Assembly (NCBI RefSeq): GCF_009649815.1
Contig: NZ_WJIC01000012.1
Coordinates: 124,001-188,000 of the forward strand
Source of the DNA: Nocardia sp. SYP-A9097
Lineage (GTDB): Bacteria; Actinomycetota; Actinomycetes; Mycobacteriales; Mycobacteriaceae
Length of the DNA: 64,000 nucleotides
Direction of reading: 5' to 3'
In this document: piece after piece, positions 34,785 through 42,743 of the stretch
How positions within the stretch are numbered: the first letter of the stretch is position 1
Layout: the number at the start of each line of letters is the position of its first letter
Made by a program: the position numbers and the translations under genes
Notes under the pieces: model-generated
Told to the model about the DNA's origin: nothing
The model's input: the letters and a program-made list of their open reading frames with translations, nothing else
The model's database searches: none

Positions 34785-36056
34785 TCAGTGCACGGTTGCG
34801 AGCACGAAACGCTTTCCCGGATCGATCATCTTGGAAACCGTTGCGCCGTCACCGTATTCGCCGAGCGCTGTCATATTCCAGCCGTGCGCCGCGCGAGTCA
34901 GCATGCACATGAAAAGCCCGGTACGGCGTTCGCCCCGGGACAGCTCGAATCGCACCAGTTCCGCACCGGAGTAGTCGTCGACCAGACGGCAGAAGGCGCG
35001 CGCGATCTCGTCGAATTTCTGCCCGGAGTAGGAATTCACGGTGAAGAGCAGGGCATACACGTCGGCGGGTAGTGCGGGCAGGTCGACGGTGATCACCTCG
35101 TCGTCGCCCTCGCCCGCACCGGTGAGATTGTCCCCGGAGTGCTTGATCGCGCCCTTGAACGCCGAGAGTTTCACGAACCAGACCTTGCCCAATTCCTTGG
35201 CCTGCCGGTTGTAGGCGACCACGGAGGCGTCCAGGTCGATATCCTTGCCGCGCTTGGCCGGATCCCACCCGAGCGCCATTTTCACCCGAGTCAGGGACGG
35301 CGCACCGGTTTTGGTGAGCGAGACGGTTTCGTTCTTGGACAGGGAAACCCGGCCCTTGTCCAAACTGACCGTCGCCTCGCCGAATCGAGGTTGCGGGGGT
35401 GGCGTGTAAGCCTGCGGCGGCGGAGGCGGCGGCTGCTGATACGAATTCTGCTGCGGCGGTGGGTAGTACGCGGGCGGCGGCACCGGTGGCGGGTACGTGG
35501 CAGCCGGGGGAACGGGCGGCGGGTAGTTCACCGGTGGCGGTGTATACGCCTGCTGCGGCACGGGCGCATCATCCACGCTGATCCCGAAATCCGTCGCGAT
35601 CCCCGCCAGGCCATCAGCGTATCCCTGACCAACTGCACGGACCTTCCACATCCCTTGTCGCCGATAGACTTCCACGCCGATCACCGCCGTCTCGGTGCTC
35701 AGGTCCGTGGGTGTGAAGCTGGCGAGCACCGTGCCCCGATTCGGGTCGGTGACCGTAATGGTGACTCGTCCGGCGCGGCCCCAATCGGGCGGTCCGGACC
35801 CGTCCAGGCTGGCGGTGACCACGATCTTGTCGATATCGGCGGGCACCTGCCGGGTGGCGATCCGAATCCGGTTGGGTGGCTGCGCCGTGACGCCGGGACC
35901 GACCGGCTGGTTGTAGAAGATGAAATCACTGTCGGAGCGGACTTTTCCGGTGCCGGTGAGCAGTAGCGCCGCCACATCCACCTGCGTCGCGGCGGTGACC
36001 TCGACGACCACCTCGTCCGTGCCGATCGGCGCGTTCGCGCCCTTGACCAATTCCAT
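34785..36056 (-). CDS. Two-domain TerD-family stress protein
   Basis: A 423-residue protein with two TerD domains. The first (about 1-165) opens MELVKGANAPIGTDEVVVEV and contains SDSDFIFYNQPVGPG. The second (about 250-423) contains the calcium-binding type signature LGWDPAKRGKDIDLDASVVAYN and SGDNLTGAGEGDDEVI. They are joined by about 75 residues of Pro/Tyr/Gln-rich linker (YPPPVPPPAYYPPPQQNSYQ). TerD proteins take part in tellurite, oxidative and phage-related stress responses; the mechanism is unsettled. The frame is open far upstream, but ATG 36056 begins the domain and has a GGGAGG site upstream. It is divergent from the PfkB-type gene. Confidence 0.9.
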   Translation of the reverse strand: MELVKGANAPIGTDEVVVEVTAATQVDVAALLLTGTGKVRSDSDFIFYNQPVGPGVTAQPPNRIRIATRQVPADIDKIVVTASLDGSGPPDWGRAGRVTITVTDPNRGTVLASFTPTDLSTETAVIGVEVYRRQGMWKVRAVGQGYADGLAGIATDFGISVDDAPVPQQAYTPPPVNYPPPVPPAATYPPPVPPPAYYPPPQQNSYQQPPPPPPQAYTPPPQPRFGEATVSLDKGRVSLSKNETVSLTKTGAPSLTRVKMALGWDPAKRGKDIDLDASVVAYNRQAKELGKVWFVKLSAFKGAIKHSGDNLTGAGEGDDEVITVDLPALPADVYALLFTVNSYSGQKFDEIARAFCRLVDDYSGAELVRFELSRGERRTGLFMCMLTRAAHGWNMTALGEYGDGATVSKMIDPGKRFVLATVH

Positions 36057-36107
36057 TGCCTGCCTTACCTCCCCGTCTCCACCACGGTAGCGCCGTATCG
36101 TCGGCTG

Positions 36108-36977
36108 ATGGACGACAACGGAGCGGTGTTCATCGGACTGTCCACCCTCGACCTGGCGTACGCGGTGGACCGATACCCGGCCGAGGACAGCAAGACCCAG
36201 GCCGACGAATTGTTCCTGGGCGCGGGCGGCCCCGCCGCCAATGCCGCGGTCACCTACGCGCACCTGTCCGGCCGGGTGCCGACGCTGGTCACCGCGCTGG
36301 GCAAACATCCGCTGGCCGAGCTGATTCGAGGCGATCTGCAACAGCACGGCGTCGGCCTCACCGATCTCACCCCCGACGGCGAGCATCAGCCGCCGGTCTC
36401 CTCGATCATCGTGGCCACCGGCGCGGCCACTCGAACCATTGTGTCGCTGGACGGTTCCCGCGTATACGCGCCGTTCGACAGCACCGCCGCCGAACATCTG
36501 GATCGCGTGGGGATTGTGCTGGTGGACGGGCACTACCCGGAACCGGCCCTGCACATTGCCGCGGCAGCCAAGGCGCAGGGCATTCCGGTGGTGCTCGATG
36601 CGGGCCGCCGCCGTCCCGTGCACACCGAACTGCTGCCACTGACCGATATCGCGATTTGTTCAGCGGCCTTCACACCGCCGGGAGTACCGCCGAATTCCGC
36701 ACCGGCGGTCTTCGAGTATCTGCACGCCCTCGGGATCGGCTCCGTGGCGATCACGCGCGGCGCGGACCCCGTTCTCTGGTCGTCCGCCGGTGCCTCCGGC
36801 GAAATACCCATTACCGCAACCGCTGCCGTGGACACTCTCGGCGCGGGCGATATCCTGCACGGCGCGTTCTGCCACTTCCACACCCTCGGTGAATCGTTCC
36901 CGCGGGCCCTGACCCATGCCGCCGAGATCGCGTCCCGATCCTGCGCCTCGGTCGGTACCCGCGCCTGGATGCGCTAG
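36108..36977 (+). CDS. PfkB-family carbohydrate kinase
   Basis: A 289-residue ribokinase-like enzyme. GAGGPAANAAVTYAHLSG near residue 40 is the N-terminal PfkB signature. ATAAVDTLGAGDILHGAFCHFH near residue 245 is the C-terminal signature, with the catalytic Asp in GAGD. Members phosphorylate sugars, nucleosides or related alcohols; the specificity loop does not identify the substrate. Start ATG 36108 is 51 bp from the divergent TerD gene. The stop overlaps the convergent P-loop kinase gene by 4 bp. Confidence 0.88.
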   Translation: MDDNGAVFIGLSTLDLAYAVDRYPAEDSKTQADELFLGAGGPAANAAVTYAHLSGRVPTLVTALGKHPLAELIRGDLQQHGVGLTDLTPDGEHQPPVSSIIVATGAATRTIVSLDGSRVYAPFDSTAAEHLDRVGIVLVDGHYPEPALHIAAAAKAQGIPVVLDAGRRRPVHTELLPLTDIAICSAAFTPPGVPPNSAPAVFEYLHALGIGSVAITRGADPVLWSSAGASGEIPITATAAVDTLGAGDILHGAFCHFHTLGESFPRALTHAAEIASRSCASVGTRAWMR

Positions 36978-37660
36978 ACGATCCGGTAGGCGCGGCCGAA
37001 TTTGCGCAGTACCAGATCGGCGCGCGTCAGGGTGCCCTCGACCAGGCGGGCATTGAGCAGATCACTCTGGGCGACTTTGGTTTTGGCGTCCGCCGGGGTG
37101 CGGCCGCCGCGAATATGCCGGCGCACCAGGCGCTGTTCGATGACCGGGCGCGGCACGTCCAGGTACCAGGTTTCGTCGAGTAGCGGCCGCACTGCGGACC
37201 ATGAGCCGTGACCCTCCAGCAGCAGATAGTTTCCCTCGGTGACGACTATGCGCTGATCGCCGATGACCACTCCGCCGGGCATGGGTTCGTGGATCTCGCG
37301 ATCATAGGTCGGCCACGGAATGGATTGTCCCAGTGGCGCTTCGCGCAGTTTCCGGAGCAGATCGACATAGGCGGCGGCATCGAAGGTATCGGGTTCGCCC
37401 TTGCGGGCCAGCTCGCCCAGCGCCCGCAATTGCGCATTGGTGAAATGGAATCCGTCCATCGGCGCGACCTCGGCGATGGGGCTGCCCGCCGCCAGATTGA
37501 GTTCATCGCGCACCCCGCGCGCGAGCGTGGATTTGCCCGCCCCGGGCGGTCCGGCGATACCCAGGACGAACCGGCCGGCCTGCCCGTCCGCACGCCGCCG
37601 AATACGCGCCGCCAACTCCGCCAGGGAGGTTTCGACACTGCCGCGGTTCACGCGGCCCAC
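36974..37660 (-). CDS. P-loop nucleoside/sugar kinase (uridine kinase-like)
   Basis: A 228-residue kinase. Walker A is LGIAGPPGAGKSTLARGV (about 33-50), followed by APMDGFHFTNAQL with the catalytic Asp and VTEGNYLLLEGHGSW. These are the marks of the FrcK/PanK/uridine kinase group; the GFH element is typical of fructose or nucleoside kinases annotated as YggC/FrcK in this group. The protein is cytosolic. It is monocistronic and converges with the PfkB-type gene over a shared 4-bp end, so the two small-molecule kinases may be functionally linked; that is inference. Confidence 0.82.
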   Translation of the reverse strand: MGRVNRGSVETSLAELAARIRRRADGQAGRFVLGIAGPPGAGKSTLARGVRDELNLAAGSPIAEVAPMDGFHFTNAQLRALGELARKGEPDTFDAAAYVDLLRKLREAPLGQSIPWPTYDREIHEPMPGGVVIGDQRIVVTEGNYLLLEGHGSWSAVRPLLDETWYLDVPRPVIEQRLVRRHIRGGRTPADAKTKVAQSDLLNARLVEGTLTRADLVLRKFGRAYRIV

Positions 37661-37717
37661 CCTACGGAATCGACCCCGAAATCGTTGCCGCCTCGCCAGG
37701 TAAAGTACCCCCGCCGG

Positions 37718-39934
37718 CTACCTGCCGGAGGGAATCGCCCGCAGCAGCGCCCGCAGATCCGCCTCCAGCAGGCGGAAGAGCCAGTAGCTGAGCACGAATG
37801 CCAGCACCCCGCCCACGCTCAGCCAGCGCACCGGAACTATCACCAAGGCCAGGTCCTCGCGGGAGACGAAGGTAGCCGTCGCGACCCCCAACAGCGGCAC
37901 CGACGCCGCCACCGCGAGATACACATTGCTGCGCCGGGCCAGCGCCCACAATCCGCGCCGATCGGCGGGCCCCACCGCACCGCGCACCAGTAACTGCGGG
38001 TACAGCACCCGCACCGAATACACCGCGACGAGAAAGAACGGATAGGCGAGAGCGATTGCGGCACACACCGTCTGAGCCGCGAAGAAGTGCGCGAACACAT
38101 GCGGTGGCAGTCGCGCGCCGGAGCCGTACAGCGCCAACGGCCACGCCACACCCGCGATCATCCACATGATGAACGGAATCCACACCGCCCGCTCCGCCAT
38201 CAGCAGGGTGTCCGCGCGGGCGCGAGCGAGTTCGGCGGGCGGGTACCGGTGCCCGTGCGCCAGCCGGTACGAGACGGTCAGTGGCCGCCGCGCCAGCCAC
38301 AAAAGCAGCAGCGCCGCCAGCGGGAAGGCGATGGCATTGTTCACCAGCGCGACCGTGCCGAACCGCTGCTGATCGGCGGCGGCGAGCCGATCCACGATGA
38401 GACTCTGATTCAGCCGGATGTTGTAAAAGCTGGCAATGGCATTCGGCACACCCACGCAGAGCGCCACGATCGGCACCGGCCAGCGGCGCGCCCGGGCGCG
38501 CCAGCTCTTGGGTGGTGGGTCGACCAGATCGCGGGCGCGCGCGTTCAGGCAGAGGTCGAGCTGTCCCGCCAGTTCCGTGCCGTTCTGCCGGCGGCGCTCC
38601 GGATCGGGATGCAGGCATTCCAGCAGTACCCGGCGCAGCGCGGCGGGCGTATCGGCGGGCAGTGCGTTCAGCGCCGCGGGCGGCACGCCCAGGCGCCGCC
38701 GTGCCAGCATGGCCGTCACCACCTCGTGCCCCGGCACACCGGTAGCCGGTGGATCGTCGAATGGTGCTGTGCCGGTGAGCATTTCCCACAGCAGTACCCC
38801 GAGCGACCAGATATCGCTGCGGGTGTCCGGCATGGGCGCGGTGGGGTCGAGCCGGGCCGCGAGGGCTTCCGGGGACCGCCAGCGCAATTCCTCGGGGGCG
38901 TCCGCCGCGGCACCGCCCGCGCCCGGAATCCCGGCGTTCCAATACAGCGCTCCCAGTGCGAAATCCGCCAGTTTGGGTACGCCCTCGGCCGTGAACAGCA
39001 CATTCGCGGGACGAATATCGTGGTGCTGCACCCCGTGCCGCTCCGCGTAGTCCAGGGCCACCGCCAGCCGGCGCCCGACCCAGGCCACCGTCTCGGGCCA
39101 GCTCAGCGCCGTAATCTCCTGCCGCACACTGGACTCCGCGGGCCGTATCTCGCCCCTGGCCTCCATGGCGGCATCGACGGCCCGTAACAGCAGCGCACCG
39201 CCGGGCGGCGGAGTCGTTGTGGTGCTGTGGCTTTCGCGCAGCAGCGTCAGCACGCCCTCGGCATTGCCGCCCGGCATGTACTGCATGTACAACAGCCGCA
39301 AGGGTTTACTGTCACCGCCGTTGCCGGCGATGAGTCGCTGATCGTAGACGCGGACGATGTAATGGTGGTCGAGCTGGGCGACGGTGGGTGTATCACTGTC
39401 CGCGCCCGCTTCGACGCGGACGGCGACCAGGCGCTGCATGGAGCGCTGCCGGGCCAGGAACATGCGACTGTGTGTGGCCCCGCCCAGATCGGTGAGCAGG
39501 TCGAAATCGTCCAGGCGGCGGCCTGTTTCGATCCCGGCGGGCAGGGCCGGGGTTTCGGCGCGGACGGCGCCGTCGGCGAAGCGCCGCCGGATCTCACCGG
39601 CTACCTCCGGGTATTCGGTGCTGAAGGTGTCCACGTCCAATGCCCGGTAGCGGCTGCGCACCAGGTACTCCTCGCAGACCAGGTCGGCGAATTCGGGGCT
39701 GTCGGTGACGGCCGGGAATTCGCTGCGGTACTCCGCGATTCGCTTCTCCAGGCCCGCGCGCCGCCAGCGCTGGCGCATATCGACGCGCACCAGGGCGGTG
39801 AGCACATCCAGCTGCAGTGCTGCGCCGTCGGGTACGTAGTGGTTCAGGTGCGGCGGTTCCCGGCGATCACCGCGCAGCGTGGATTCCCAGTCGGCGGCGA
39901 AGCGCGAGACCGCCTGGGCGGGATACTCGTTCAT
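37718..39934 (-). CDS. Membrane Ser/Thr pseudokinase paralogue
   Basis: A 738-residue protein: a helical N-terminal domain (about 10-120), a kinase fold (about 140-460) and about six membrane helices (about 475-725). Key residues are altered: the VAIK lysine is Arg173, the catalytic loop is HHDIRPAN (HRD Arg is His305, the loop Lys is Arg308), the DFG motif is DFA, and the glycine loop is LGGATHSRMF. Asp306 and Asn311 remain. Catalysis is therefore doubtful. It shares all three domains with the upstream kinase and overlaps it by 4 bp (ATGA), so it probably forms a complex with it as an allosteric or scaffold partner. Confidence 0.85.
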   Translation of the reverse strand: MNEYPAQAVSRFAADWESTLRGDRREPPHLNHYVPDGAALQLDVLTALVRVDMRQRWRRAGLEKRIAEYRSEFPAVTDSPEFADLVCEEYLVRSRYRALDVDTFSTEYPEVAGEIRRRFADGAVRAETPALPAGIETGRRLDDFDLLTDLGGATHSRMFLARQRSMQRLVAVRVEAGADSDTPTVAQLDHHYIVRVYDQRLIAGNGGDSKPLRLLYMQYMPGGNAEGVLTLLRESHSTTTTPPPGGALLLRAVDAAMEARGEIRPAESSVRQEITALSWPETVAWVGRRLAVALDYAERHGVQHHDIRPANVLFTAEGVPKLADFALGALYWNAGIPGAGGAAADAPEELRWRSPEALAARLDPTAPMPDTRSDIWSLGVLLWEMLTGTAPFDDPPATGVPGHEVVTAMLARRRLGVPPAALNALPADTPAALRRVLLECLHPDPERRRQNGTELAGQLDLCLNARARDLVDPPPKSWRARARRWPVPIVALCVGVPNAIASFYNIRLNQSLIVDRLAAADQQRFGTVALVNNAIAFPLAALLLLWLARRPLTVSYRLAHGHRYPPAELARARADTLLMAERAVWIPFIMWMIAGVAWPLALYGSGARLPPHVFAHFFAAQTVCAAIALAYPFFLVAVYSVRVLYPQLLVRGAVGPADRRGLWALARRSNVYLAVAASVPLLGVATATFVSREDLALVIVPVRWLSVGGVLAFVLSYWLFRLLEADLRALLRAIPSGR

Positions 39935-42615
39935 GTTCCGGTACCCACCGGCTCCCCGGTGTCACGCGCCTGGCGGCCGGGCGAAACCACCCGTTCCAGG
40001 GCCGCCAGATCCGCCTCCAGGGCCCGGAACATGATGTACACGGCCAGGAAGGCCACGATCCCGCCGACACTGAGCACCCGTACCGCCACGATCACCCGGG
40101 GAATGTCCTCGGGTGGCAGGAAGGTCACGCCCGCGACCGCCAGCAGCGGCACCGAGGCCGCCACCGCCAGATAGGTGGTGCAGCGGTGCCCGAGGCGATG
40201 CAGCCAGACCGCGTCCTCGGCGCTGATGTCGCCGTGCCGCAGGAACATCGGATAGATACACCGCACCAGATAGAAGGTGACCAGGAAGAACGGATAGGCG
40301 ACCGCGATGGCCCCGCACACCACCATCGACACCACGAAATGCACCATGCTGCTGGTGGGAATCTCACCGGTGGCCAGGCGCAGCGCGATGGGGAAGGTGA
40401 TGGCCGAGACCACCCACAGGGTGAAGACGACCAGCGAAATGCGTTCCCCCGCAAGCAATATGTCGGCTCTGGCGTGGCGCAGGGTGTCCTCGTCGTAGGT
40501 TCTGCCCTTGCGTAATCCGCGTGGTACCAGGATCACCCGTCTGCACTGGTAGACGATGAGCGCGGCCCCGAATGGGAAGAACAGCACGTTCACCGTCACG
40601 GTGGTGAGAGTGAAGCTGTGCATGGAGGCTTCGGACATGCGGCTGACGATCAGCGTGTTGTTGTGCACGATGTTGTAGATCGAGGACAGCACATTGGGTA
40701 TCGCGACGGCCAGCACCACGATCGGTATCAGCCACGGCCGCAACCGCATCCGCCAGCTGTGCGGCGGTGGATCGACCAGATCGCGGGCGCGCTGGTCCAG
40801 GCACAGCTCCAACTGGGCGGCCAGGATCGATCCGCTGGACCAGCGGTCGTCGCGGTCGGGTGCCAGGCAGGTGAGCAGGACCCGGCGCAGTGCGGCCGGG
40901 CAGTCGTCCGGGACGCGGTCCAGGGCCACGGTGTCGACACCGCCGCGCCGCCGGTTCAGCATGGCCTCCAGGGTGGTGCGGTCGCCTTGGCCACCGGGTC
41001 CGGCGGTGGTGTCGTCGAATGGTTTGGCGCCGGTGAGCAATTCCCACAGCACCACGCCGAGGGAGAAGATATCGGCGCGGGTGTCCAGTTCGGCGGCCGT
41101 ACGCGCCCGCCCGGGATGGCAGGCTTCGAGCTGTTCGGGCGACATGTACGACAGTGAGCCGCCGAAGTAGGCGACCGGACTGGCATCGTCCAGATTGCGG
41201 CTGAAGCTGATATTGAAGTCGGCCAGTTTCGGTACGGCTTCGGCGGTGAGCAGTACATTCGCGGGCTTCACATCCCGGTGCAGCACCCCGTGCCCGTCCG
41301 CGTAGTCGAGCGCCTCGGCGAGCCGGCGGCCCAGCCACGCAACGGTTTCCGGCCAGCTGAGCCCGGCGATCTCGGCGCGCACACTGGAGTCGGTGGGCCG
41401 GATCTCGCCCTTCTCCTCCATGGCCGCGTCCACGGCGTCCAGCAGCAATTGCCCGCTGCGTTCGGCGGCCGGGGTGGCGCGCACCCAGCGCAGCACCCCG
41501 AGCAGGGTGCCGCCGGGCAGGAACTGCATGTACAGCAGCCGCATGCGCCGCCCGCTCGAGGTGCGGATACCGGAGATGAGCCGCTGGTCGAAGACGCGCA
41601 CGATGTAGTCGTGATCCAGTTGCGCCAGGGTCTGCGGTTCGGTGCCGTGATCGGCGGAGACCTTCACCGCGACCAGCCGCTGCAGGGACCGCTGCCGAGC
41701 CAGGAACACGCGCGCGAACGCACCGCTGCCGAGACTGGTGAGCAGATCGAAATCGTCTATGCGCTGGCCGATTTCGAGCCGGTCCAGGAGTTCGCCGGTC
41801 TCGGGCCCGCTGAGCCCGCCGGTGCTGCCCTCCGCCGCCCGCGCGAATCGCGCCGAGGGATCCCGCTGGGTGAGCTCGCCCGCGTTCGGGATGCGCGTGG
41901 AATCGGAGTCGAGCTGTCCTTCGGCGCGGGTGGAGTCGATATCGGGTGGGCCGCCGGGCTGCGTGTCCTCCCCGAATCCGCCTCCGGCACGGGTTGATTC
42001 GTCCTGCCCGCGCAGGTACGTGGTGTCGTCGAACGATCCCGCGCTCCGGGTGAACTCGTCCAGGATGTCCACGGCCCGGGTGAACTCGCCGGAGGGAACG
42101 CGGGTGGAGTCGAGGTCCGGCGCGGGCTCGGCCCGGGTGGGCTCGTCCGGCCCCATCCGGGTGGATTCGTCCAGGACCGCGCGCCGGGTGCTCTGATCCT
42201 CGTCATCGGCATTGAGCAGTTCCCGCAGTTCGTGCGCCTGATGCGGATACTCCCGCAGGCAGTCGCGCGGATCCACCCGTTCACCACTGTGCCGGCGAAT
42301 GACGAATTCCTCGTACACCAGCCCGGCGGGCAGATCACGCGCGGTGAGTTCGGCGAATTCGGCGCAATATTCGGTGAGCCGTTTACGCTCGCGCGGCGCC
42401 GCTCCCGGACCGGGCCGGCGCAGCCAGCGATGCCGTATATCGACCCGAATCAGCTCCAGCAGCGCGTCCCGGCGCAGTGTGCTGGCGTCGGGCAGGAAAT
42501 CCGCGATCAGCGGTGGTGTGGAGCCGGAACTCCACGCCGCGGTGAAGGCCGCGACCACGCTGAATTCAGGTCCGGCCGAGTAGCGGCCGGAGCGATGCTC
42601 GGAGCTTGAAGACAT
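39931..42615 (-). CDS. Membrane Ser/Thr protein kinase with Thr-Arg repeat region
   Basis: An 894-residue kinase. A helical N-terminal domain (about 15-135) is followed by acidic-x-Thr-Arg repeats (140-250) and the kinase domain (about 285-605). Catalytic elements are present: LGSGAFARVFLA, Lys318 (VAVK), HRDVKPAN at 446-453, DFN at 466-468 and MSPE at 491-494. About six membrane helices close the protein; there is no PASTA or other extracellular sensor. The N-terminal WSSGSTPP...FLPDASTLRRDALLELIRVD layout recalls planctomycete-type kinases. The frame runs open 76 codons further; ATG 42615 begins the recognisable domain, with a weak ribosome site. Downstream lies a coupled pseudokinase. Confidence 0.88.
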   Translation of the reverse strand: MSSSSEHRSGRYSAGPEFSVVAAFTAAWSSGSTPPLIADFLPDASTLRRDALLELIRVDIRHRWLRRPGPGAAPRERKRLTEYCAEFAELTARDLPAGLVYEEFVIRRHSGERVDPRDCLREYPHQAHELRELLNADDEDQSTRRAVLDESTRMGPDEPTRAEPAPDLDSTRVPSGEFTRAVDILDEFTRSAGSFDDTTYLRGQDESTRAGGGFGEDTQPGGPPDIDSTRAEGQLDSDSTRIPNAGELTQRDPSARFARAAEGSTGGLSGPETGELLDRLEIGQRIDDFDLLTSLGSGAFARVFLARQRSLQRLVAVKVSADHGTEPQTLAQLDHDYIVRVFDQRLISGIRTSSGRRMRLLYMQFLPGGTLLGVLRWVRATPAAERSGQLLLDAVDAAMEEKGEIRPTDSSVRAEIAGLSWPETVAWLGRRLAEALDYADGHGVLHRDVKPANVLLTAEAVPKLADFNISFSRNLDDASPVAYFGGSLSYMSPEQLEACHPGRARTAAELDTRADIFSLGVVLWELLTGAKPFDDTTAGPGGQGDRTTLEAMLNRRRGGVDTVALDRVPDDCPAALRRVLLTCLAPDRDDRWSSGSILAAQLELCLDQRARDLVDPPPHSWRMRLRPWLIPIVVLAVAIPNVLSSIYNIVHNNTLIVSRMSEASMHSFTLTTVTVNVLFFPFGAALIVYQCRRVILVPRGLRKGRTYDEDTLRHARADILLAGERISLVVFTLWVVSAITFPIALRLATGEIPTSSMVHFVVSMVVCGAIAVAYPFFLVTFYLVRCIYPMFLRHGDISAEDAVWLHRLGHRCTTYLAVAASVPLLAVAGVTFLPPEDIPRVIVAVRVLSVGGIVAFLAVYIMFRALEADLAALERVVSPGRQARDTGEPVGTGT
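41866..42198 (-). repeat. Coding repeats: about twelve acidic-x-Thr-Arg units
   Basis: Residues 140-250 of the kinase contain DQSTR, DESTR, DEPTR, LDSTR, GEFTR, DEFTR, DDTTY, DESTR, GEDTQ, IDSTR, SDSTR and GELTQ. The spacing is roughly 6-12 residues, in an acidic Gly/Pro-rich background. Each puts one Thr after acidic residues and usually before Arg. The paralogue at 37718 lacks them. They look like a multi-site phosphorylation array, for example for FHA-domain docking; this is inference. Confidence 0.75.
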
Positions 42616-42743
42616 GTCCGCACGCTTTCGAAAAAATCCGCCACACCCGACACCATCATCCCTGAGCAATAGCCGGAATGATAACTTGCGGCTGAACACC
42701 GGATCACCCGATTTCGAACTCGAGGCGACGGGGGAACACCAGT

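Noticed and set aside
36057..36623. Extension of the TerD frame upstream over the PfkB-type gene
   Set aside because: This part is antisense to a clear PfkB kinase; homology and the ribosome site place the TerD start at 36056.
37662..38942. A 426-codon second frame inside the pseudokinase gene
   Set aside because: Same strand, different frame, Arg/Gly/Ala-rich with no domain; the pseudokinase frame has clear kinase and membrane features.
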